NCBI GenBank assembly: GCA_965220245.1
Contig: CBDCPI010000014.1
Span: 186,001 to 250,000 of the forward strand
DNA: 64,000 bases
Source: CBDCPI01 sp965220245
Lineage (GTDB): Bacteria; Chloroflexota; Dehalococcoidia; Lucifugimonadales; UBA3495
Reading direction: 5' to 3'
Shown here one piece after another: positions 53,153-60,795 of the stretch (the stretch's first letter is position 1; each line of letters opens with the position of its first letter). The translations under genes were made by a program, and so were the position numbers. The notes under the pieces were generated by a model. It saw only the letters and a program-made list of their open reading frames with translations, was not told the DNA's origin and made no database searches.

Positions 53153-54253
53153 ATGAAAACCAAAGCAGCGGTCCTGTACGAGGTAGGTCAACCCCTTGCG
53201 GTGGAAGAACTGGAGTTGGATGACCCCAAGGAAGGGGAGGTCTTGGTCAAAGTGGGCTCGGCGGGGATTTGCCGAAGCGACCGCCACTTTATGCACGGAG
53301 ACGCCAGCATCGCTTTGCCGGTGGTGCTGGGCCACGAAGGCGCCGGCACCGTGGAAAAAGTCGGGCCGGGGGTTACCTCGGTCAGGCCGGGCCAGCAAGT
53401 CATCCTGTCCTTTGTCCCCGCCTGCGGCCGTTGCAAGTCCTGTTTATCGGGCAACGCCAACGTTTGCGACCTCCACATGACCACCGGACCCAACATGTAC
53501 GACGGGACCTGCCGCTTGCACCAGGGCGACCGGACCATCCACCACTTTGGCAAGGTGGCATGTTTTGCGGAGTACACTGTGGTCCCCGAAACCGGCTGCG
53601 TTCCCACCCAAGCGCCGGTGCCCATGGACAAAGCGGCGATGATCGGCTGCTGCGTTCCCACCGGGGTCGGCGCGGCCCTATTCTCGGCCAACGTGCAGCC
53701 CGGCAGCACCGTTGCCGTGGTCGGCTGCGGCGGCGTGGGCCTAAACGTCATCATGGGCTCGGCGCTGGTTAACGCCTCCAGGATCATCGCTGTCGACATT
53801 CGAGAAAGCCAACTGGAATTTGCCATGAAGTTCGGGGCCACCCATTCGGTGAACGCCTCCGACCGGGACCCGGTGGCCCAAGTCAAAGAGCTTACCGGAG
53901 GCTTGGGGGCCGATTACACCTTTGAGGTCTACGGCTCGGCCGACACCATTAGGGCCGCCTACGACATGTGCGCCAAGAGTGGCACCGTGACCGTCGTGGG
54001 TATCGCTCCCACCGGGACCGAGGCGCCCATCAACGCGGTGGACATCGTCCGCATGGAAAAGACGGTAAGAGGCACCTACTACGGCTCGGCCCGGTCTCAA
54101 GTGGACATGCCGACGATGGTGGACTTGTACCTGTCGGGCAAGCTGAATCTGGACGACTTGGTGGTGCGGCATTACAGCTTGGACCAAGTGAACGAAGCCT
54201 ATGCGGACATGGACCGCGGCGAGGTGGGCCGCGGCGCCATAATGTTCGGGTAG
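53153..54253 (+). CDS. Zinc-dependent alcohol dehydrogenase
   Basis: A 366-residue MDR-family dehydrogenase. Catalytic-zinc ligands lie in ICRSDRHFM and GHEGAGTVEKVGPGV, with the four-Cys structural zinc loop CGRCKSCLSGNANVC. The Rossmann motif is VAVVGCGGVGLNVI, with AVDIRESQLEFAMKFG (the Asp favours NAD). It resembles class III and aryl-alcohol dehydrogenases; the substrate is unknown. The ATG at 53153 follows GGGAGG at some distance. The GNAT gene starts 43 bases downstream. Confidence 0.9.
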   Translation: MKTKAAVLYEVGQPLAVEELELDDPKEGEVLVKVGSAGICRSDRHFMHGDASIALPVVLGHEGAGTVEKVGPGVTSVRPGQQVILSFVPACGRCKSCLSGNANVCDLHMTTGPNMYDGTCRLHQGDRTIHHFGKVACFAEYTVVPETGCVPTQAPVPMDKAAMIGCCVPTGVGAALFSANVQPGSTVAVVGCGGVGLNVIMGSALVNASRIIAVDIRESQLEFAMKFGATHSVNASDRDPVAQVKELTGGLGADYTFEVYGSADTIRAAYDMCAKSGTVTVVGIAPTGTEAPINAVDIVRMEKTVRGTYYGSARSQVDMPTMVDLYLSGKLNLDDLVVRHYSLDQVNEAYADMDRGEVGRGAIMFG

Positions 54254-54296
54254 CCAATCGCGGCCTACCGGCAGAGGCGGTAATCGGCAGGTTGTT

Positions 54297-54731
54297 GTGG
54301 ATGACCTGGTAGTCAAGCAGGTGGAAAGCGAACCGGAGATGGAAGCGGCCATCGGCGTCCGCTTCCGAGTGTTTGTGGCCGAGCAGTCGGTGCCGCCGGA
54401 AGAAGAACTGGACGAAGCGGACGCCACCGCGACCCACGCCATCGCTCTTTACCAGGGCTTGGTGGTGGGCACCGGCCGCCTGCTTTGGCTGGAAGACGGC
54501 AACGCCCAGATTGGCCGAATGGCCGTCGACCAAGACTGGCGCCGGAAGGGCGTGGGCGGGCGCATCCTTGAGTTTCTGGAGGAATTGGCCCGTAGCCGGG
54601 GCATCCCCCGCTGTGTCCTCCACGCCCAAGAATACGTAAAGAGCTTCTACGCCGCCCACGGCTACGCTGAGCACGGGGATGTCTTTATGGAGGTCGACAT
54701 CCCCCACGTGGAGATGCGGAAAGATTTGTAG
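54297..54731 (+). CDS. GNAT-family N-acetyltransferase
   Basis: A 144-residue protein from GTG 54297. Acetyl-CoA binding motif A is IGRMAVDQDWRRKGVGGRIL (RxxGxG/A), with motif B near VLHAQEYVKSFYAAHGYAEH. The start VRFRVFVAEQSVPPEEELDE is typical of the ElaA/YjcF-like GNATs. The substrate is unknown. It probably shares a transcript with the dehydrogenase upstream and converges with the nuclease gene on the other strand. Confidence 0.88.
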   Translation: MDDLVVKQVESEPEMEAAIGVRFRVFVAEQSVPPEEELDEADATATHAIALYQGLVVGTGRLLWLEDGNAQIGRMAVDQDWRRKGVGGRILEFLEELARSRGIPRCVLHAQEYVKSFYAAHGYAEHGDVFMEVDIPHVEMRKDL

Positions 54732-54797
54732 CGTAGGCTAACGTTAGCGTCGTCATTCTCTCCGCCAACACTAGTCTCTACGAGTCCTTTCTATACG

Positions 54798-55724
54798 TCA
54801 AAGACCCGGCAACTCGGTGACCTGAGCAGCAGCCTCTGTCCAGGATGCTATCTTCTCCAGTACATCGTGGCTGATTCCATCGCAAAAATCGACAATCCGG
54901 CACCGGTCGAACAGCAGACCGGCATCACTTGCGAAATTGTACCAACTGCTTCGAGGCAAAGCCTCGGCAATGAAGAACATGCGAGATGGGAGTAGAGTAA
55001 GAGGTGTTTGCAGCCATTTTCTGCAAAACGAATCGGGTTGAAGTTGGGTAAGCGTATCTTTGTAATGGGTTCCGGTCTTACATTGGCCAAAGGCTATGAA
55101 CTTCCCCGGCAACTGGTCCGCAAAGTGTTTCCATACGACGACATCCAGCTTGCCGTCCTTCACGCTCTGAGTAGGGTCGCCCCGGTTCACATACCCGTGA
55201 CCTTCTCTAATTCTGGCGCAAAGGTCGTCAATCTTTTTTGGGAAACCAGTCTCACCCACTGCGGTTCCAAATACAAGGCTCTCTGCGCGAGCACCCAAGT
55301 ATTGTCGTCCAGCCTCCGCAGCGAGTTCCTCAAAGAGAAGTGTTCCATCGATACCCACATGAAACCGGTTGTTGCTCATGTTTAAGCGCGTCGCCAAGAG
55401 CAAGTACTTATAGATTAGGTGCTTGCCATTGGCAGTATCTTGAATGGTGTGAAGCGCATTCCCCGTTTCGCCAACTGCAAATGGATACCCGTCTCTGCAA
55501 GCCTCTACGCGCCGTTCAATCTCCAGGTATGCGTCCTCGACATCCTTGGGGATTTCCTCCTCTTCCGGCACACCGTCAGAGTATTCATTCTCGTCAATCC
55601 TGCCAAGCAACTGCGCTAATTCAGTCTGCGACGTATTGCCTTGCCGCCAGCAAACTAACTCGGCGAAGTCGGCAAGCTCATGCTTTGGTGCGCGAGGGGA
55701 TGGAGGTGCAGGCCATTTGAACAT
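54798..55724 (-). CDS. Putative PD-(D/E)XK nuclease, effector of a Dam-ParB module
   Basis: A 308-residue protein I do not recognise as a named family. KDGKLDVVVWKHFAD (Asp194), followed 20 residues on by AFGQCKTG (Gln214-Cys-Lys216), fits a restriction-type D...(E/Q)XK core. GTLLFEELAAEAGRQYLG supplies an upstream acidic helix. The N-terminal ~120 residues are helical. The ATG at 55724 overlaps the stop of the ParB-like gene by one base (TGATG), so the two are translated together. It is the last gene of a three-gene operon, and nuclease function is inferred from the motif and context. Confidence 0.6.
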   Translation of the reverse strand: MFKWPAPPSPRAPKHELADFAELVCWRQGNTSQTELAQLLGRIDENEYSDGVPEEEEIPKDVEDAYLEIERRVEACRDGYPFAVGETGNALHTIQDTANGKHLIYKYLLLATRLNMSNNRFHVGIDGTLLFEELAAEAGRQYLGARAESLVFGTAVGETGFPKKIDDLCARIREGHGYVNRGDPTQSVKDGKLDVVVWKHFADQLPGKFIAFGQCKTGTHYKDTLTQLQPDSFCRKWLQTPLTLLPSRMFFIAEALPRSSWYNFASDAGLLFDRCRIVDFCDGISHDVLEKIASWTEAAAQVTELPGL

Positions 55725-56827
55725 CAGCCCTTCCCGGCGGCCCGACGCGCCCTGCGAGGTCTGCGCTTGCGTTCCATTTCCTCATAAAGGTCATCCGCGA
55801 GAGTCGCTACATCATTGGCAGTAGTCAGCAATTGCTCGGAACCATCGTAACCGGTAGATAGTAGACTGTGCGCCTTCTCGAGGTTTCGTTTCGCCGCATG
55901 GAGGGACTCCTCGAAAACATTCGATGATGGCCGACTGATTTCTAGGGCATAGGTAAGTTGACTACCGGCGCGAAGGGCGGCAACCGACTCTCTGTTTGCA
56001 AGAACCGCATTGAGATCCCTAAGATCGGGGTTCTGGGACTGAATGACAGGGCGAGTATCCTCTCTCTTGCTACCGTATAACCAAAGCAAGAGTTCCCGGA
56101 GTTCCTCCTTCTTCTCCAAGGACACCGGCTCCTCACTCTCTTCAGCCTCCGGTCGCAAGCCGATAAAATTACTGATTCCATCGTAGCCTATGCCCGTGTA
56201 AAGATGCGAAAATGAGAAGTGGTTATACCATCGGTCGTCCCGGTTGAAGACTTTCATCCGCTCCGCCTGCTCGACGACCATAAGGCCCTGAAACAGCCTT
56301 TGCACGGTCCTATGAGTGTCACCAATCTGTTCCGCGATGTCTTCGAGTGAGACGCCAAAATCCCAATGCACGTTAGCGATGTACCTGGACTTGGCGTAGC
56401 TGCTCCACTTGGCCGGGCCGTTCACATGTTTGAAACCGAGATAGCGCCAGGCGTTTTTGCGGGTGTCGCTCACAGTCGGAAGTTCTGTCAGCGCATCCCT
56501 GTCTTTATCAGTGATGTCGGGAATATCCAACTTCAGGGTTTGAGCGAGTCCCGGGTCCAGAAGCAGCTTAACCGCTGCCAGGCGGCGGTTCCCTTCGATT
56601 ACGATGTTCTTCCCATCCTCATATACAATGACTATAGGTTCGTGGGGAAAGAACCCGCTTGCTGCGATGGACATTACTAGTTCCCGCACATCCATAGCGT
56701 CCCATAGGAACTGAATCAACTCCACTTCTGTCGAGCCTGCACCGAAGTCATATTCTGAAAGCCTCGGGTTCTTGCGATCGAACGCTAGGTCCGAAACCTT
56801 CATCCACTTGATTCCTTCGGTACTCAT
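55724..56827 (-). CDS. ParB/Sulfiredoxin-fold N-terminal domain protein
   Basis: A 367-residue protein. Residues about 8-100 form a ParB/Srx domain: VSDLAFDRKNPRLSEYDFG and PIVIVYEDGKNIVIEGNRRL, the ENxRR-like box (EGNRRLAAV) that in ParB binds CTP. An HTH-like middle segment follows (SLEDIAEQIGDTHRTVQRLF). The C-terminal half is helical and basic (MERKRRPRRARRAAGKG). Unlike chromosome ParB there is no ParA nearby. The ATG at 56827 follows AAGGAGGG. It lies 31 bases after the Dam gene and overlaps the nuclease gene. It probably recognises DNA for the module. Confidence 0.78.
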   Translation of the reverse strand: MSTEGIKWMKVSDLAFDRKNPRLSEYDFGAGSTEVELIQFLWDAMDVRELVMSIAASGFFPHEPIVIVYEDGKNIVIEGNRRLAAVKLLLDPGLAQTLKLDIPDITDKDRDALTELPTVSDTRKNAWRYLGFKHVNGPAKWSSYAKSRYIANVHWDFGVSLEDIAEQIGDTHRTVQRLFQGLMVVEQAERMKVFNRDDRWYNHFSFSHLYTGIGYDGISNFIGLRPEAEESEEPVSLEKKEELRELLLWLYGSKREDTRPVIQSQNPDLRDLNAVLANRESVAALRAGSQLTYALEISRPSSNVFEESLHAAKRNLEKAHSLLSTGYDGSEQLLTTANDVATLADDLYEEMERKRRPRRARRAAGKG

Positions 56828-56858
56828 AGAGCCCTCCTTGCCTGGGTCAGAGCCGCTC

Positions 56859-57725
56859 TTAGCCCTCGCCGGTTGACGAAGCGGGCACAGGGAGCAGCAC
56901 GCGGGACGGCGAGAGCAGGAGTTCCTGCGCTTTTCGCCTCCGCTGGAGACTATACTCCAGTGAGAGGCAGGATACTTCGCAGGTTGGGTACAGCATTCTA
57001 ATGAAATCCGTGTCGTCGTAGGACATCACCCACTTGAGTTCGTCCTGCCCTTGTATGTAGCGAGCCAGGTCTATATGGTCTTGATCTCTGTAGCAGTTCA
57101 AGTAGAGGCGATTGCCGTTCGAGTAGTACGGAGGGTCCAGGTACACAAAGACGGACTTCCGTTCATGTCTACGGGGCAAACGCTCGACCAGGAAGTCACG
57201 GGCGTCCATGTTAGTGACGTGGATTTGATCCCGTCGTCTTCCGATTGCAAGGATGCGCTCTGCAAGGCTTTCCCTGTAGAAACGAGCGTCAATCCTCCAT
57301 TTGCCGTTCTGCGCGTAGCCCCCTATGGGAGCGGCGCCGAGAATAATGCCTGACCGGTTACAGCGGTTCAGGTAGAAGGCAGAGAAGCCAAGTTCAAAAG
57401 GCTTGCCAGGGTCGGCAAGAGTGCAAACCCGCCACTGCTTTTTCCACTCCTCAATGGTCACCGGAACGGACATGATGGCATCGGCGAACCTTTCCGGTTC
57501 ACCAAGCGCGGCTCGCCAGAATGCAGTGATGCAGGGGTCCAAGTCATTCAGGTGGAGCTCCGCAACAACACCTTCCCGGATGAGGCGCAGCGCCACACCC
57601 GCACCGCCTGCAAAGGGTTCAAAATACGAACACCCGGACAGGTTATTCAATTCGATTGTCCGGGCAAGAAACCCTGCAAGCGACGCCTTTCCACCTGGAT
57701 ACCTGAGCGGGCTGTCGAACCTCAT
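56859..57725 (-). CDS. DNA adenine methylase, Dam family
   Basis: A 288-residue N6-adenine methyltransferase from ATG 57725, behind GAGAGG; the longer frame to 57830 is unsupported. Motif order is alpha-class: SPLRYPGGKASLAGFLA, YFEPFAGGAGVALRLI (SAM) and VYLDPPYYSNGNRLYL (DPPY). An insert with three Cys lies between them. It would methylate adenine in a short site; here it heads an operon with a ParB-like protein and a putative nuclease, so a self-protection role is likely. The upstream gap (57726-57997) shows no other gene. Confidence 0.88.
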   Translation of the reverse strand: MRFDSPLRYPGGKASLAGFLARTIELNNLSGCSYFEPFAGGAGVALRLIREGVVAELHLNDLDPCITAFWRAALGEPERFADAIMSVPVTIEEWKKQWRVCTLADPGKPFELGFSAFYLNRCNRSGIILGAAPIGGYAQNGKWRIDARFYRESLAERILAIGRRRDQIHVTNMDARDFLVERLPRRHERKSVFVYLDPPYYSNGNRLYLNCYRDQDHIDLARYIQGQDELKWVMSYDDTDFIRMLYPTCEVSCLSLEYSLQRRRKAQELLLSPSRVLLPVPASSTGEG

Positions 57726-57997
57726 GGATGCACGGCCTCTCGGGAGTCGTCTGCCTCCTCCGCCCGCCCGTCCAGTTTGCCAGTAACTACGTCGGCAATC
57801 AAGTGGGCGTGACGCCTCGTGTAAAAGCACGATTTGGAATCAGGTACGGCCCAATGACAGCTTTGGGGGATGGGCGGGACAGACAGAAAAGATTCAGTCC
57901 CATTGGGCCGCGCATCCAGTTGGGTAGCGCAGATAGGACGCTGGATTAAATTTCATGGTGCCAAGGGTCCCCGAACCAATCCGGGGAGTGACTGGCG

Positions 57998-58309
57998 CTA
58001 GGCGTCGGGCGAGCCTACGACCACCGGCTCGATTACCCGGACGTCCATCTTGGAAATGTGCTGCTGGGGAATGTCACCCAACGCTTTGCGCTCGGGCGAC
58101 GCGAAGTAGGCTTCCTCTTTCCCCGGAATCTCCTCGGCGCTCCGGAAGCTGCGTATCCAAACGAATTCGTTGGCCTCGGCGTTGACCCAAGTGCGTTCAA
58201 TGGGCATCCCCAGCTTGTTGTGCACCGGCCGGATATGCTCCTCGAATAGCGTGAGCCAGGAATCCATCATTCCCGGATTGATGGTGTAAATGCGAAGCTG
58301 CGATACCAT
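57998..58309 (-). CDS. NIPSNAP-family protein
   Basis: A 103-residue protein from ATG 58309 behind AAGGAG; the long frame to 58840 upstream is a shadow of the next gene. MVSQLRIYTINPGMMDSWLT, EEHIRPVHNKLGM and FVWIRSFRSAEEI are typical of the ferredoxin-like NIPSNAP/EthD dimers. The function is unknown; such proteins often sit beside catabolic enzymes. It is 26 bases after the enolase-superfamily gene and probably in one operon with it. Confidence 0.82.
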   Translation of the reverse strand: MVSQLRIYTINPGMMDSWLTLFEEHIRPVHNKLGMPIERTWVNAEANEFVWIRSFRSAEEIPGKEEAYFASPERKALGDIPQQHISKMDVRVIEPVVVGSPDA

Positions 58310-58335
58310 GTGCCTTCTCCTTAACTCGCCTGCAA

Positions 58336-59436
58336 TTAACTGACCTGATACTGCTGGAAAGCTTCCTCGCTGAACTTCAGCCCCAGCCCCGGCTTGGGCG
58401 GCACCAGGATGTCCCCTTCGTCCAACTCGGGGGTCTCCTCGAATAAGCGCAGGGTCCAAGGCATGTACTCCACGGTCAAACCGTTGGGAATCGCCGCCAT
58501 TAGCTGGACGTGAATCTCGGGCACCAGATGGCTGACCACCGGCAGGTTGAAGGCCTCGGCCATTCCCGCCACCTTGCGCCACTGGGTAATACCGCCCACC
58601 CGGAGCAGGTCGATCATCACGATGTCGATAGACCGGGCCTCCAGCATGTGGCGAAAGGGCGTAATACCGTAATGGTACTCCCCGGCGGCGATGGGAGTGG
58701 TCAATGCGTCGGCCACCCGGGCCAAACCCTGGTAGTCGTCGTGGACCACCACGTCTTCCAGCCAGTACAAGTGATAGTCCTCGAGCCTGCTGCCGATGTC
58801 GATGGCCTGGTTTACGCTCCAGAGTTGGTTGATGTCGCACATCAGGTCGATGTCGTCGCCGATGCCGTCACGCAACACCCGGATGCGCTCCAGTTCCTTG
58901 GCTACCGTGGTCTCCCCGCCGAGCTGGGTCTTCATCTGCTTGAAGCCCATTTCCAGCAGCCGGGGGCCGGCCTCGGTCAGGTACTCCAGGTTCTCGGTCC
59001 GCATCAACGCGCCGCTGGCGTAGGTAGGGACCCGGTCCCGGTAGCCGCCCAGCAGCGAGCAGACGGTCTGGTCCAAAGCCTTACCCTTGATGTCCCAAAC
59101 AGCCATATCCACGGCGGAAAGGGCCAGGCTGAAAATGCCTCCCGGCCCGGAGCCGCTGGCGGCCCTGGTGAGACTGGAGGCAATCGCTTCCACCATCATG
59201 GGGTCTTCACCCAGGGACATCTCGGCCAAGGCGTCCACCGCGCTTTTCAGGGCCGGCGTGAGGGGGCTGGCATTAAGCCCCGGGATAAAAGTAAGGCCGA
59301 TCCCCTGAATGCCCTCGTCAGTCTCCAACTCCAAGGTGACGAACATCCGGGTCGCGCCAGTGGGCGGGACTCCGACCACCAACGGGTTGTCGGCGGGGGT
59401 CCGGAGGACCTTGGTGGTGGCTTTGGTTATCTTCAT
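58336..59436 (-). CDS. Enolase-superfamily enzyme, mandelate racemase/muconate lactonizing type
   Basis: A 366-residue TIM-barrel enzyme. The N-terminal capping domain runs from MKITKATTKVLRTP to AVDMAVWDIKGKALDQTVCS. Barrel metal ligands are Asp in DLMCDINQLWS, Glu in YWLEDVVVHDDY and Glu in PIAAGEYHYG, and VSHLVPEIHVQ gives the His end. GFKQMKTQLGGE has the Lys region of the second strand. The reaction could be dehydration or epimerisation of a sugar acid. It is divergent from the MarR gene, which may control it. Confidence 0.87.
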   Translation of the reverse strand: MKITKATTKVLRTPADNPLVVGVPPTGATRMFVTLELETDEGIQGIGLTFIPGLNASPLTPALKSAVDALAEMSLGEDPMMVEAIASSLTRAASGSGPGGIFSLALSAVDMAVWDIKGKALDQTVCSLLGGYRDRVPTYASGALMRTENLEYLTEAGPRLLEMGFKQMKTQLGGETTVAKELERIRVLRDGIGDDIDLMCDINQLWSVNQAIDIGSRLEDYHLYWLEDVVVHDDYQGLARVADALTTPIAAGEYHYGITPFRHMLEARSIDIVMIDLLRVGGITQWRKVAGMAEAFNLPVVSHLVPEIHVQLMAAIPNGLTVEYMPWTLRLFEETPELDEGDILVPPKPGLGLKFSEEAFQQYQVS

Positions 59437-59555
59437 CGCATTGACCTCAACTGCTTGGGCGGGCTGGCCCCGGTTGCGGAAATTCTATCATACATAGAAC
59501 CGGGCATAGAACCGGGGCCGTTTAAGCCAAGACCCTGCACCAAGGAATACATGGA

Positions 59556-59583
59556 TTGACAACCGTTGCTTCTGCAATATAAA
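59556..59583 (+). promoter_or_regulatory. Promoter with candidate MarR operator
   Basis: TTGACA (59556-59561), 16-base spacer, TATAAA (59578-59583). Within the spacer TTGCTTCTGCAA is an inverted repeat (TTGC, TTCT, GCAA). A second copy, TTGACA, then TTGATTCTGCAA, then TACACT, occurs at 60299-60326. Confidence 0.5.
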
Positions 59584-59663
59584 ATTCTCCAATACTGATG
59601 AGAGTTCTTCATTAGCATTACAAATAATAATAAATGTTTGGTTTGGTAATCATGAATATGCAG

Positions 59664-59684
59664 TATAATACCCCCCCCCCCCCC
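59664..59684 (+). promoter_or_regulatory. -10 box directly followed by a 14-C tract
   Basis: TATAAT at 59664-59669, then an A, then C14 at 59671-59684. The predicted start of transcription falls inside the C run, 60 bases before the MarR ATG. Confidence 0.5.
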
Positions 59685-59744
59685 GACATTCACAATTGAT
59701 TGGTGTCACCCCGGCAAATTCTCACGCTGGGGGTGCGGGCGCGT

Positions 59745-60215
59745 ATGAACAACGGATGGCAAAACGAGTGGCTAGAGGAAACACTGGGCCCCTTGGGACT
59801 CAATTTGACCAATGCGTTTTCCAGGTTGGTGGAGAAGAAGTTAGCGCCCTTTGAGATCATCCCGATATACTGGGCCATCCTGGTCAGATGCTACACCGGC
59901 CAAGCAGACACCGTCACGGGGCTGGCGCGATTGATTCCCATCGATATCGCCACCATCAGCCGGCACGTGGCCAGCCTGGGTAAGAAGGGCATGATTCGGA
60001 GGAGGCGTCTGCGGAGTGACCGGCGCGTGGTAAAGCTGGAGCTGACCGAAGCAGGACTGGCCCTCATGCCCCACATCGTCCAGGTCCTTCAAGAGGTCAA
60101 CGGGATACTCTATAGCGGGGTTAGCGAGGAAGACAAAAGAGTCTTTCTCAGTACTGTCAGCAAGATACTGGCAAATTCCGAGAAACACCAGTCAATGGAG
60201 AATGGAAACGTGTAG
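59745..60215 (+). CDS. MarR-family transcriptional regulator
   Basis: About 156 residues from ATG 59745 with a G-rich site upstream. A winged-helix core: GLARLIPIDIATISRHVASL (recognition helix), KKGMIRRRRLRSDRRVVKLE (wing with the DxRxxxxxLT pattern) and LTEAGLALMPHI. It should repress or activate by binding a small ligand. Neighbours suggest control of the divergent enolase-superfamily/NIPSNAP operon. Two promoters, one with a C14 tract, precede it, and its promoter and 3' end reappear as a decayed copy just downstream. Confidence 0.88.
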   Translation: MNNGWQNEWLEETLGPLGLNLTNAFSRLVEKKLAPFEIIPIYWAILVRCYTGQADTVTGLARLIPIDIATISRHVASLGKKGMIRRRRLRSDRRVVKLELTEAGLALMPHIVQVLQEVNGILYSGVSEEDKRVFLSTVSKILANSEKHQSMENGNV

Positions 60216-60298
60216 ACGCCTCCGGGCCCTGCTCCGTTTGGGTCCCGCCGCCGGAAGATGCGGGCCAAATTAGACGAAATCCATGCAAATCCATGCCT

Positions 60299-60511
60299 TG
60301 ACAAATATTGATTCTGCAATACACTGAGTGAACGTTTTCACGGCCTCTTGGTGCGGCCCTTGCCAGTAATAACGATGGGAGTACGGAGGTCAACCCAATA
60401 CTCTAGCGAGGAGGAAAAAGGAGTCTTAATTGGCGCCGCCCAGAAGATACCGGCGAACTCCGGGAGCGATCAGTCACGAAGGGACCAGTCAAGGGAGAGC
60501 GGGAGGAAGTA
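60299..60511 (+). pseudogene. Decayed duplicate of the MarR promoter and C-terminus
   Basis: 60299-60326 repeats the MarR promoter layout. 60402-60511 (AGCGAGGAGGAAAAAGGAGT, then AAGATACCGGCGAACTCCGG, then CCAGTCAAGGGAGAGC) follows the codons for the MarR tail (AGCGAGGAAGACAAAAGAGT, then AAGATACTGGCAAATTCCGA, then CCAGTCAATGGAGAAT). The DNA-binding core is missing. It is an internally deleted tandem copy. Confidence 0.7.
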
Positions 60512-60637
60512 AGGGTAACACAGACGCTGCGTCGTGGTGAAGTTCAACTCTTGCCGGGGCCAAACCTCACCACAACGGTCATTATCCTAATACCCTAAGG
60601 TATCAGGACTCCAACGCCGCTTAGGATACTCTCCACT

Positions 60638-60720
60638 GCCGCGGCCTGTCAAACCAGGCGCGGGGGGAATTTATCTAATTTCCTCCGTTCCTGATACGGG
60701 CTTGCCCTCTGCCAAGCCCG
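60638..60720 (+). promoter_or_regulatory. Two hairpins in the leader of the surface protein gene
   Basis: GCCTG/CAGGC extended by CCGCG/GCGG at about 60638-60664, and a perfect 8-bp stem CGGGCTTG (60697-60704) with CAAGCCCG (60713-60720) around an 8-base loop. No U-run follows the second stem. No known riboswitch class was matched. Apart from these and the MarR copy, the 60216-60795 gap is empty. Confidence 0.4.
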
Positions 60721-60795
60721 GACGGCGTTGGACCAGCTTCTTTGTTCACCGCTTACAACCGAGCGCATTTTTGCGTGGAGTTGAAGAGGTAACAA

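Noticed and set aside
55724..56827. Chromosome partitioning ParB
   Set aside because: No ParA or parS-like cluster, and the gene is coupled to a methylase and a putative nuclease rather than to replication genes.
57831..57997. tRNA-like hairpins in the gap before the NIPSNAP gene
   Set aside because: No complete cloverleaf, T-loop or anticodon arm could be assembled.
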